Origin: an uncultured Bacteroidota bacterium
GTDB taxonomy: Bacteria; Bacteroidota; Bacteroidia; Chitinophagales; Chitinophagaceae
Assembly (NCBI GenBank): GCA_946480675.1
Contig: CAMLKS010000205.1
Coordinates: forward strand, 1 to 5,162
Length of the DNA stretch: 5,162 nt
Direction of reading: 5' to 3'
Shown: positions 1-5,162 of the stretch, one piece after another
How positions within the stretch are numbered: the first letter of the stretch is position 1
Layout of the letters: each line of letters begins with the position of its first letter
Program-made: the position numbers and the translations under genes
Notes under the pieces: model-generated
What the model was told of the DNA's origin: nothing
The model's database searches: none
The model's input: the letters and a program-made list of their open reading frames with translations, nothing else

Positions 1-2420
1 TTCAATACTACTTCGCGTTTCCACCATTCGTTATACAGCGGGTCTACCTGGTTTATTACCCAGCCCGATTTGCCATAGAATTTATAATCGGCAGGTTGCG
101 CTACATTATCAAAATAAGCAGGTTTCTTAATAGGGAATGCGGCATCCAGCCTCACAAGGAAGAAGCCCGCAATATCAAAACGGATACCCGTACCGGTACT
201 GATAGCAACATCCTGACCGAGGCGACTGAATTTGAATTCGCCATTCGGGTATTTCTCTGCCTTTTGAGCCAGCCATATATTGCCCGCATCTGCAAACAGG
301 GCTCCATTCATTTGTATGGCGCCGGAAAACAGTTTCACAATATCGAAACGGTATTCGGCAGTCATTTCCAGTTTTATATCACCTATGCGATCTACGATGT
401 TACTGGCCGATACAGGTGTAGGATCGTAATAACTACCAGGGCCTAAGGTGCGGATGCGATAACCGCGGATGCTATAAGCGCCACCCACAAAATACTGTTT
501 GATATACGGCAGCGTAGTGGACTGATCGTACGGGATACCTACGCCTGCCTGAAAACGCAAGCCCAATAAGGAATGCCTGCGATGGAAAAAGCGTTGTGCA
601 TCCAGGTCGTATTTCATGTATTGGGAATAGCTGCTATCAAATCCTGGTATCAGTTGGTTCAGGCCTTTCATCAAACCGCCGGCCTCTTCTGCACTGATGC
701 GGATGTAGTTATAGTTTTTACCGTTTTTGCGTTCGCGGTCTGAAAATGTAAAGGCAATATTTTCACCTTCTATAAAAGTAGGTTTATAACTGTTCCGTAA
801 AAATTCGTTGGAATCGAGCCGGGCCTGGAATTGTGGCGATATAGAGGGCAGGCGTATGATGTTGACAAACGCCGGCGAAATTTCCCATGTTTTTGTCTTT
901 GTTTCTTTCCACCTGTATTGCAGGCTGGTATTGGTGTTGATGAGCGTAAAGAAATTGACCCTGTCGAGCAGGTTGATACCAAAACCAATAACCGTGCGTG
1001 GTGCATTGTTTACACTTACCTTGTTCTGCCTGATGGGAAACAGGAATTTAGGAAAATCTATACTGGCATTGAAGCCTATGCTTTTAGTAAGTAGTTTAAA
1101 GTGATCGAAGAAGCCATTGCCTATAGTGTCGTACAGTGATTCGATGCCGCCTGTTACAGACATGCTAAGCAGGTTGGCACCCCGCCACAAGTTGCGGTTG
1201 CGGAAGCTAAGTGTAAGGTTGGTACCTGCCGTATAGGTAGTGGCATTAGAAAATTCCCAACTGGTGCCGTAATCCAGCTTGTCGTTTGGTGTTAGAATTA
1301 CGGATGAGCTTAGCCAATCACCTTCGCGCGTAGAATCTTCCCGATAGCTGATGCGTACGGATTGAAATATACCCAGTTCATTTAGCTTACTTAGTGTCTG
1401 GTCATATTCCGATTGCGAATAGTAGTGCCCGGGCTCTATGAACAACTGCTTACGTACTACATTTTCGCGCACATAATAGTTGTGATACTTGAAGGTGACA
1501 CCCTGTGATTCTTTAATAAGCATATTGACCGTATCCCGGAAGTCGCGGTTCGTCTTGAAATCGGGGAACACACGGATGCGGCTGATGCCAAAGCGACGAT
1601 AGGCCTGGCGGGCACTATCATCGGCCCGTACAGTCAGTTTTATGTCCAGTGTGGGTTTTTTTGCGTTTTTCTGCAGGGCAATGAAGTTGATAGCGCTTTC
1701 AAAGGGGTTTTCAATGTCTTTGAAATACTGCTTATTCATTGTATCCAGTTCAAAGCTAATATTATCATTAGTGAAATAATAATAGCCATAATCGCGCATC
1801 AGGTTGGTAATGCGGCTTTTTTCAAGCTCCAGCAGGTCGTATGAAAAGTCGGTACCTGTTTTCAGGTGCGTATTAGTATATGCTTTGGTAATAATGTCTA
1901 ATGCCGTATTATCATCAATGTCAAACAGTACTTTATTAATAAGATAATTGCCACCTGTTTCTACGGTATAGGTCACGTACGCTTTCCTGCCTCTGTAAAT
2001 GGTCGTGTCGGTAACCTTCGCATAAAAGAAGCCTTTGTTGAACATATACGACCGCATATTAAGGGCCGAACGTCGCTTTTGCGTACTATCATATATAACC
2101 GGTGCCTCTACGGTTTTTGATTTCAACTGGAAATTGGTAGGGTCTTCCTGGTATTTTTTATAACGGGTATTGTATAAGTACACTTTGTAAGGAAAAATTC
2201 CCAGCACATATTTGTTGGGTTTCTGGCTGGCCAGGCGCTCCATATTATCGCGCAGTTCACCTTTCTGGGTTACCGGTACATCGGTTTTTAGCTTGATGGT
2301 ATTAGAGCGCAGCAAATACTTCCCTTCGGGTACATGTTTGGTAGCATTACAGCCTGTGGCCAGAATAATAATCATTGCCCCGATTGCTATTGTGAGAAAA
2401 TCCGTAATCCTACGATCCAT
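1..2420 (-). CDS. tamL: TamL-like outer-membrane lipoprotein of the BamA/TamA (Omp85) family, 3' end cut by window edge
   Basis: An open frame runs without a stop from the ATG at 2420 to the left edge: 806 full codons, so the stop lies outside. Residues 1-24 form a lipoprotein signal: RR at 3-4, a hydrophobic run at 8-21, then ATGC with the lipidated Cys at 24. The following CNATKHVPEGKYLL is typical of TamL. Residues about 125-265 and 275-375 look like POTRA modules. From about 383 onward alternating aromatic and polar strands form the 16-strand barrel. VGGAYSIRGY at 645-654 is the Omp85 loop-6 signature, with the conserved Arg at 652. In Bacteroidota this family is TamL, the outer-membrane partner of inner-membrane TamB in envelope assembly or lipid transport; that role is inferred from the family. 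No acidic surface-export signal follows the Cys, so the lipid anchor probably sits on the periplasmic side. TamL proteins are usually near 800 residues, so perhaps only the last strand is missing. A BamA paralogue is the main alternative, but the lipobox argues against it. Confidence 0.9.
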   Translation of the reverse strand, partial: MDRRITDFLTIAIGAMIIILATGCNATKHVPEGKYLLRSNTIKLKTDVPVTQKGELRDNMERLASQKPNKYVLGIFPYKVYLYNTRYKKYQEDPTNFQLKSKTVEAPVIYDSTQKRRSALNMRSYMFNKGFFYAKVTDTTIYRGRKAYVTYTVETGGNYLINKVLFDIDDNTALDIITKAYTNTHLKTGTDFSYDLLELEKSRITNLMRDYGYYYFTNDNISFELDTMNKQYFKDIENPFESAINFIALQKNAKKPTLDIKLTVRADDSARQAYRRFGISRIRVFPDFKTNRDFRDTVNMLIKESQGVTFKYHNYYVRENVVRKQLFIEPGHYYSQSEYDQTLSKLNELGIFQSVRISYREDSTREGDWLSSSVILTPNDKLDYGTSWEFSNATTYTAGTNLTLSFRNRNLWRGANLLSMSVTGGIESLYDTIGNGFFDHFKLLTKSIGFNASIDFPKFLFPIRQNKVSVNNAPRTVIGFGINLLDRVNFFTLINTNTSLQYRWKETKTKTWEISPAFVNIIRLPSISPQFQARLDSNEFLRNSYKPTFIEGENIAFTFSDRERKNGKNYNYIRISAEEAGGLMKGLNQLIPGFDSSYSQYMKYDLDAQRFFHRRHSLLGLRFQAGVGIPYDQSTTLPYIKQYFVGGAYSIRGYRIRTLGPGSYYDPTPVSASNIVDRIGDIKLEMTAEYRFDIVKLFSGAIQMNGALFADAGNIWLAQKAEKYPNGEFKFSRLGQDVAISTGTGIRFDIAGFFLVRLDAAFPIKKPAYFDNVAQPADYKFYGKSGWVINQVDPLYNEWWKREVVL

Positions 2421-2441
2421 GTTTCAGTTGGGACAATTAAT

Positions 2442-2449
2442 TAGTTTTG
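2442..2449 (+). promoter_or_regulatory. -7 promoter element (TAGTTTTG) for the RNA methyltransferase gene
   Basis: TAGTTTTG matches the Bacteroidota -7 consensus TAnnTTTG exactly and ends only 7 bases before the ATG at 2457. The partner -33 element is poor: TTTC at 2422-2425 with a 16-base spacer is the nearest candidate. If the element is used, transcription starts at or within a few bases of the start codon, so the mRNA would be leaderless or nearly so. The whole gap to the divergent tamL-like gene is 36 bp. Confidence 0.45.
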
Positions 2450-2456
2450 CCTGCAT

Positions 2457-3197
2457 ATGCTAACCAAGGCGCAAAATAAATATATTCGGTCATTATCGCA
2501 GCAAAAATACCGTAAAGAACACCATGCATACATAGTAGAGGGCGACAAAGTAGCCAGGGAATGGCTGGATAGCAAGGCCGATATTAAAATGGTGGTAGCA
2601 CTACCGGAATGGATTGTTGCGAACAGTAATAGATTAGCAAAGCATCCGCAGGCAGAGATTATAGGAGTAGAACTACATCAATTGGAAGCGGTGTCGGGTT
2701 TGCAAACGCCCAACAATGTGCTGCTGGTAGTGGGTATGGAAGATAAAAAGCTGTCTTTACCTGTTGATGAATGGTGCATAGCAGTAGAGAGCCTGCAAGA
2801 CCCCGGTAATATGGGCACCATCATTCGTATAGCCGATTGGTTTGGTATCCGGCATGTAGTGGCATCGCCCGGCAGTGCCGACTTTTATAACCCTAAAGTA
2901 ATACAAGCGGGTATGGGCGGACACCTGCGCGTGCAACTGCATGAGGCAGAGCTGGAAGGGTTTCTGTCTGCTACCAAAATGCCGGTACTGGCAGCAGTTT
3001 TGGGTGGCGATAATGTGTATGAACTGAAAGGGCTGGATAAAGGGGTGATACTGATAGGCAACGAATCGAAAGGGTTGTCGCAGGGATTGATAGATAAAGC
3101 AACCCATAAAGTAACGATACCGCGCAAGGGTGGGGCAGAATCACTGAATGCGGCAGTGTCAGCAGGTATTCTTTGTGCATTGTTAATACAGGGTTAA
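2457..3197 (+). CDS. TrmH/SpoU-family RNA 2'-O-methyltransferase
   Basis: 246 residues, the usual size for the two-domain members of this family. Residues 1-95 form the small SpoU substrate-binding domain (KAQNKYIRSL near the start, then a VEGDKVARE segment). Residues about 105-246 form the SPOUT knot domain with the three family motifs: motif 1 DPGNMGTIIRIADWFG at 115-130, with the likely catalytic Arg at 124; motif 2 LIGNESKGLS at 199-208, with Glu 203; motif 3 IPRKGGAESLNAAVSAG at 221-237, with Ser 229 and Asn 231. The enzyme transfers a methyl group from SAM to a ribose 2'-OH in rRNA or tRNA and should act as a dimer in the cytoplasm. The exact target (RlmB-like 23S rRNA, a tRNA, or other) cannot be read from sequence. 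The ATG at 2457 is chosen because the conserved N-terminal helix begins directly there and the next Met is residue 45. No Shine-Dalgarno is visible. It diverges from the tamL-like gene. Confidence 0.95.
   Translation: MLTKAQNKYIRSLSQQKYRKEHHAYIVEGDKVAREWLDSKADIKMVVALPEWIVANSNRLAKHPQAEIIGVELHQLEAVSGLQTPNNVLLVVGMEDKKLSLPVDEWCIAVESLQDPGNMGTIIRIADWFGIRHVVASPGSADFYNPKVIQAGMGGHLRVQLHEAELEGFLSATKMPVLAAVLGGDNVYELKGLDKGVILIGNESKGLSQGLIDKATHKVTIPRKGGAESLNAAVSAGILCALLIQG
2472..2505 (-). promoter_or_regulatory. Possible sigma-A-type promoter for the tamL-like gene
   Basis: On the minus strand a TTTG (2505-2502) and a TTATTTTG (2479-2472) are separated by 22 bases. This resembles the Bacteroidota -33 TTG / -7 TAnnTTTG promoter, with one mismatch in the -7 element (T for A at the second base). 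Transcription would start near 2465 and give a leader of about 45 bases. The element lies inside the first codons of the divergent RNA methyltransferase gene. This is a pattern match by eye in an A/T-rich stretch, hence low confidence. Confidence 0.3.
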
Positions 3198-3221
3198 AAC
3201 TAATAATGGCCGGCAAGCTTA

Positions 3222-3250
3222 TTGAGTTTGGCATATCTATTGGGACTCAA
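3222..3250 (+). repeat. Weak inverted repeat between the RNA methyltransferase and DUF4476 genes
   Basis: TTGAGT (3222-3227) pairs with ACTCAA (3245-3250), and two G-T pairs can extend the stem inward, leaving a loop of about 13 bases. It sits in the 84-bp spacer, 24 bases after the upstream stop codon. It could be a poor terminator, an operator beside the possible -7 element just downstream, or chance. No T-tract follows directly, and the spacer shows no stronger hairpin. Confidence 0.2.
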
Positions 3251-3255
3251 ACAAG

Positions 3256-3263
3256 TATATTTT
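3256..3263 (+). promoter_or_regulatory. Possible -7 promoter element (TATATTTT) for the DUF4476 gene
   Basis: TATATTTT matches TAnnTTTG at all fixed positions except the last (T for G). The nearest good upstream element is TTTG at 3227-3230, whose spacing of 25 bases is longer than usual. Transcription would begin near 3269-3271, giving a very short leader before the ATG at 3282. The case is weak. The alternative is readthrough from the RNA methyltransferase gene, whose stop lies 84 bp upstream of the ATG. Confidence 0.3.
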
Positions 3264-3281
3264 CACCATAACATGGTAACT

Positions 3282-3989
3282 ATGAAAAAGATATTCCTTA
3301 CATGTATTGCGGTTATAGGAGCTGTAGTAATAGCTATTGCGCAGCAAAAACAGCGAAGTGTAATAAGAGTAGCTTTAAGCGACGATTCAAGGTTGGCGAT
3401 ATCTATCGATGACCGTTATTACGATAAACAAGGGCGTTCCCTTACTGTTGGCGATTTGCCAGCCGGCCGGCACAGGCTGAAAATATATAGCTTTGTGCCG
3501 TATAAGAACAGGAAGGGAGGCAGGGCGCGCACGCTGTATTCAGGAATGATAACGATTTCAGAAGGCACTATTACCTACCTGACGTATGATATAAATAGCG
3601 ATAAGCTGCGTGCCAAAACAGAATACCTCGAAACTAATAATTGGAATAATGAGAATGATGCTACCAGGCCAGTGACACCCCGCGATCATGCATACAGCAA
3701 TCAATTGAACGGGCAAGATATCAGTGCCCTGAAAGCTACAGTTGACGAGCGGATAACGGACACGGATAAACAAAAGCTGGTACAGTCTGTATTAGAAGGC
3801 CGCAGCTATACAACAGAACAAGTACGTACCATCATTTCGTGGTTCAACTTTGAAAGCACAAAGCTGGATGTAGCAAAATGGGCCTATAAAGGTGTAAGTG
3901 ATAAACAGAACTATTGGAAAGTAGAAAGCGACTTTACTTACAGCAGTAGCAAAGACGAGTTTAATACTTACATCAGCTCTCAGAAATAA
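3282..3989 (+). CDS. Secreted DUF4476-domain protein of unknown function
   Basis: 235 residues from the ATG at 3282. Residues 1-20 form a clear Sec signal peptide: KK, a hydrophobic core from 4 to 19, and a likely signal peptidase I cut at AIA|QQ (20/21). Cys 8 is too early to be a lipobox, so a soluble periplasmic or secreted protein is expected. Residues about 26-103 alternate short strands and turns (for example VGDLPAGRHRLKIYS at 56-70), suggesting a small beta-sandwich. A polar, Asn-rich linker follows (about 104-142). Residues about 143-232 match the helical DUF4476 domain, with LNGQDISALK at 142-151, TTEQVRTIISWFNFE at 177-191 and the NYWKVESDFTYSSS end at 210-223. DUF4476 is widespread in Bacteroidota without a known activity, and I see no catalytic motif. 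The frame stays open to a TTG at 3222 and has an ATG at 3273, but both would place extra residues before the signal peptide. The 3' end overlaps the convergent PAP2 gene. Confidence 0.85.
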   Translation: MKKIFLTCIAVIGAVVIAIAQQKQRSVIRVALSDDSRLAISIDDRYYDKQGRSLTVGDLPAGRHRLKIYSFVPYKNRKGGRARTLYSGMITISEGTITYLTYDINSDKLRAKTEYLETNNWNNENDATRPVTPRDHAYSNQLNGQDISALKATVDERITDTDKQKLVQSVLEGRSYTTEQVRTIISWFNFESTKLDVAKWAYKGVSDKQNYWKVESDFTYSSSKDEFNTYISSQK

Positions 3990-4578
3990 TGACCTTTTTC
4001 TTATCCGGCTGGCTTAGGTTGTATATTTTATTGAATATTGCAGATGTAATGCTGGCGATGATAATGCCAAGCAGGCCGCCGCAAGTCACATCGAGCGGAA
4101 AGTGTACGCCTACATACACCTGCGAATAAGATACCAATATAGCCCATGCCAGCGCCATATACCACACGCCTTTTACATGGCGCTGCAACGTAATAGCTGA
4201 GAAAACGCCAAGTGAAAAGTGATTGGCAGCATGCGATGACGGAAAGCTGTACCCACCGCCGCAAGGCACTATATTGTGAACCAGTTGTGACAAATAAGGG
4301 TTATTGCAAGGACGTATGCGATGAAAATATGGCTTTATGATAGATGCGCTGATATAATCGCTTAACGAAAAGGTAAGCAGGAAGAATACACACCACATCC
4401 AGCCGCGCCGGCCAAAATTCATGGTCATGAACAATAGCAGGAACAGGTAAAGTGGCGCCCAGGTCCATTGGTTGCGCAGGTAAGGAACAATGGCATCCAG
4501 CACATCATTGTGCCATACGGTATTCATATAATACCATATTTCATAATCCCACTTTACTATTGTATCCCAGATGCCCAA
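3973..4578 (-). CDS. PAP2-family membrane phosphatase
   Basis: 201 residues with about five hydrophobic segments (roughly 40-54, 61-78, 118-131, 138-155, 165-183). It carries the three PAP2 phosphatase motifs: K82-x6-R89-P90; PSSH at 113-116 in place of the common PSGH; and SQ-x5-H-x3-D, with Ser 152, Gln 153, His 159 and Asp 163. His 116 and His 159 are the expected acid/base and nucleophile residues, facing the periplasm. Gln 153 replaces the usual Arg. Cys 91 and Cys 106, between motifs 1 and 2, could form a periplasmic disulfide. Likely substrates are lipid phosphates such as undecaprenyl pyrophosphate, phosphatidylglycerol phosphate or lipid A; sequence does not decide among them. The start is taken as the TTG at 4578, because a stop in the same frame lies at 4584-4582 and the only other early start, ATG at 4527 (residue 18), would remove the N-terminal WDTIVKWDYEIW segment that PAP2 relatives share. 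It follows the methyltransferase gene by 3 nt. Its C-terminus overlaps the DUF4476 gene. Confidence 0.9.
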   Translation of the reverse strand: MGIWDTIVKWDYEIWYYMNTVWHNDVLDAIVPYLRNQWTWAPLYLFLLLFMTMNFGRRGWMWCVFFLLTFSLSDYISASIIKPYFHRIRPCNNPYLSQLVHNIVPCGGGYSFPSSHAANHFSLGVFSAITLQRHVKGVWYMALAWAILVSYSQVYVGVHFPLDVTCGGLLGIIIASITSAIFNKIYNLSQPDKKKVIISES

Positions 4579-4581
4579 GGT

Positions 4582-5162
4582 TTACTTTTTAAATATCATA
4601 ATCATACGGGGCGATTGCTGCGCATCATAACTATTGAGCTGGTAATCGCCGAATGTAGCCTGCAAGGTAAGGCCGGCTTTTTGAAATATCTCTTCAAAAT
4701 CCTGCAATGAAAAAGCGGCTACACTTTCGCAGTAATGACGTGGTTTATTATCCGCATCCAGAAAGTTGATGTCTTTTATGATGTGGTTTCGCTCAAGCCT
4801 TTTGGTAATGTTGAAGGTATAACTACCGCGTACCACGGTAGCATTGGGCACCAGGTTGGCTATTACCTGTTCCCTGTTCAGGTAGTCTACTACTAATGTT
4901 CCTCCTTTTTTTAGCCCTGCGGCAAATGCTTTGGCAGCCATCAGGTGGTCGCGGTCGTGCGCAAAGTAACCGAAGCTGGTAAAGAAATTGAAAGCGTAGT
5001 CGAAATAATTAATGTAAAAGGGGAGCCGCATATCGTGCACAAAAAAGTGCAGATTATCTGTTTCATTAGCCTTAGCATGCTCAATGCTCAGGTGCGAGAG
5101 GTCTATGCCCGTTACGTCATAATTATGTTCAGCCAGTTGCACGGCATAACGTCCATCACCAC
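4582..5162 (-). CDS. Class I SAM-dependent methyltransferase, N-terminus cut by window edge
   Basis: 192 residues are visible, from the right edge to the TAA at 4584-4582. The first visible residues, GDGRYAVQLA, are the end of the SAM-binding motif I (usual form GCGxGR), so roughly 40-60 N-terminal residues lie beyond the window. The in-frame GTG at 5142 is internal, not a start. Motif II follows as VTGIDLS, with the ribose-binding Asp at visible residue 20. HDMRLPF at 42-48 carries the adenine-side Asp 43. FDYAFNFFTSFGYF at 53-66 is motif IV and its following helix, typical of small-molecule methyltransferases of the Methyltransf_25/11 type. The C-terminal half (VAAFSLQDFEEIF, then AGLTLQATFGDYQLNSYD and SPRMIMIFKK) fits the same group. 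The product is a soluble cytoplasmic enzyme; its substrate cannot be told from sequence. It is the upstream gene of a two-gene unit with the PAP2 phosphatase, and its promoter is outside the window. Confidence 0.9.
   Translation of the reverse strand, partial: GDGRYAVQLAEHNYDVTGIDLSHLSIEHAKANETDNLHFFVHDMRLPFYINYFDYAFNFFTSFGYFAHDRDHLMAAKAFAAGLKKGGTLVVDYLNREQVIANLVPNATVVRGSYTFNITKRLERNHIIKDINFLDADNKPRHYCESVAAFSLQDFEEIFQKAGLTLQATFGDYQLNSYDAQQSPRMIMIFKK

Noticed and set aside
96..1104. Plus-strand open frames of 87-116 codons and a 78-codon minus-strand frame in the left part of the window
   Set aside because: They lie within the tamL-like gene in other frames, have no recognisable domains and no sensible start context. 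The minus-strand tamL frame runs unbroken through the whole region with Omp85 motifs.
2212..2463. 83-codon plus-strand open frame across the tamL start
   Set aside because: It is antisense to the lipoprotein signal region, its hydrophobic look comes from the complement of that region, and it overlaps the start of the RNA methyltransferase gene.
2757..3234. Three minus-strand open frames opposite the RNA methyltransferase gene
   Set aside because: They are shadows of a gene with all three SPOUT motifs in frame; their Ser/Pro/His/Cys-rich translations resemble no family.
3222..3281. Longer N-terminus for the DUF4476 protein starting at TTG 3222 or ATG 3273
   Set aside because: The extra residues would precede a textbook signal peptide starting MKKIFLTC, and the TTG lies inside the likely regulatory spacer.
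3282..3305. DUF4476 protein as a lipoprotein (FLTC at residues 5-8)
   Set aside because: The Cys comes before any real hydrophobic stretch, too early for signal peptidase II; AIA|QQ is a good signal peptidase I site.
5140..5142. GTG at 5142 as the start of the SAM methyltransferase
   Set aside because: The open frame continues to the window edge and encodes the end of motif I just upstream, so this Val is internal and the gene is cut by the window.
1..5162. Mobile elements, CRISPR arrays, tRNA or rRNA genes, riboswitches, toxin-antitoxin or defence genes
   Set aside because: I looked on both strands and saw no direct-repeat arrays, transposase or integrase motifs, cloverleaf sequence or conserved riboswitch core; nearly every base is accounted for by five coding genes.

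Overview
The window reads as ordinary core chromosome of a Bacteroidota bacterium, probably of the Chitinophagaceae/Sphingobacteriia type. The evidence is a BamA-like barrel protein carrying a lipoprotein signal (the TamL form, characteristic of Bacteroidota), a secreted DUF4476 protein, absence of clear Shine-Dalgarno sequences, A/T-rich start regions and -7 promoter elements of the TAnnTTTG type. Base composition is moderate and even. I see no mobile element, integrase, CRISPR array, tRNA or rRNA, and no sign of recent transfer.

Layout, left to right: (1) 1-2420, minus strand: a nearly complete tamL-like gene whose stop and last few residues lie beyond the left edge. (2) 2421-2456: a 36-bp divergent spacer. 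(3) 2457-3197, plus strand: a TrmH/SpoU-family RNA 2'-O-methyltransferase. (4) 3198-3281: a short spacer with a weak inverted repeat and a possible promoter. (5) 3282-3989, plus strand: a secreted DUF4476 protein. (6) 3973-4578, minus strand: a PAP2-family membrane phosphatase that overlaps the previous gene tail to tail by 17 bp. (7) 4582-5162, minus strand: a class I SAM-dependent methyltransferase whose N-terminus is cut by the right edge within SAM-binding motif I.

The methyltransferase and PAP2 genes form one minus-strand transcription unit, methyltransferase first, only 3 nt apart and in the same reading frame. The tamL and RNA methyltransferase genes diverge from a shared, very compact control region. 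There is no obvious shared pathway. Three products act at the envelope (TamL in the outer membrane, DUF4476 protein in the periplasm, PAP2 in the inner membrane) and two are cytoplasmic methyltransferases. Coding density is almost total, and no stretch over 300 bases lacks a gene. I found no convincing new system. The points worth a second look are start-site and overlap details and two departures from the PAP2 signature.
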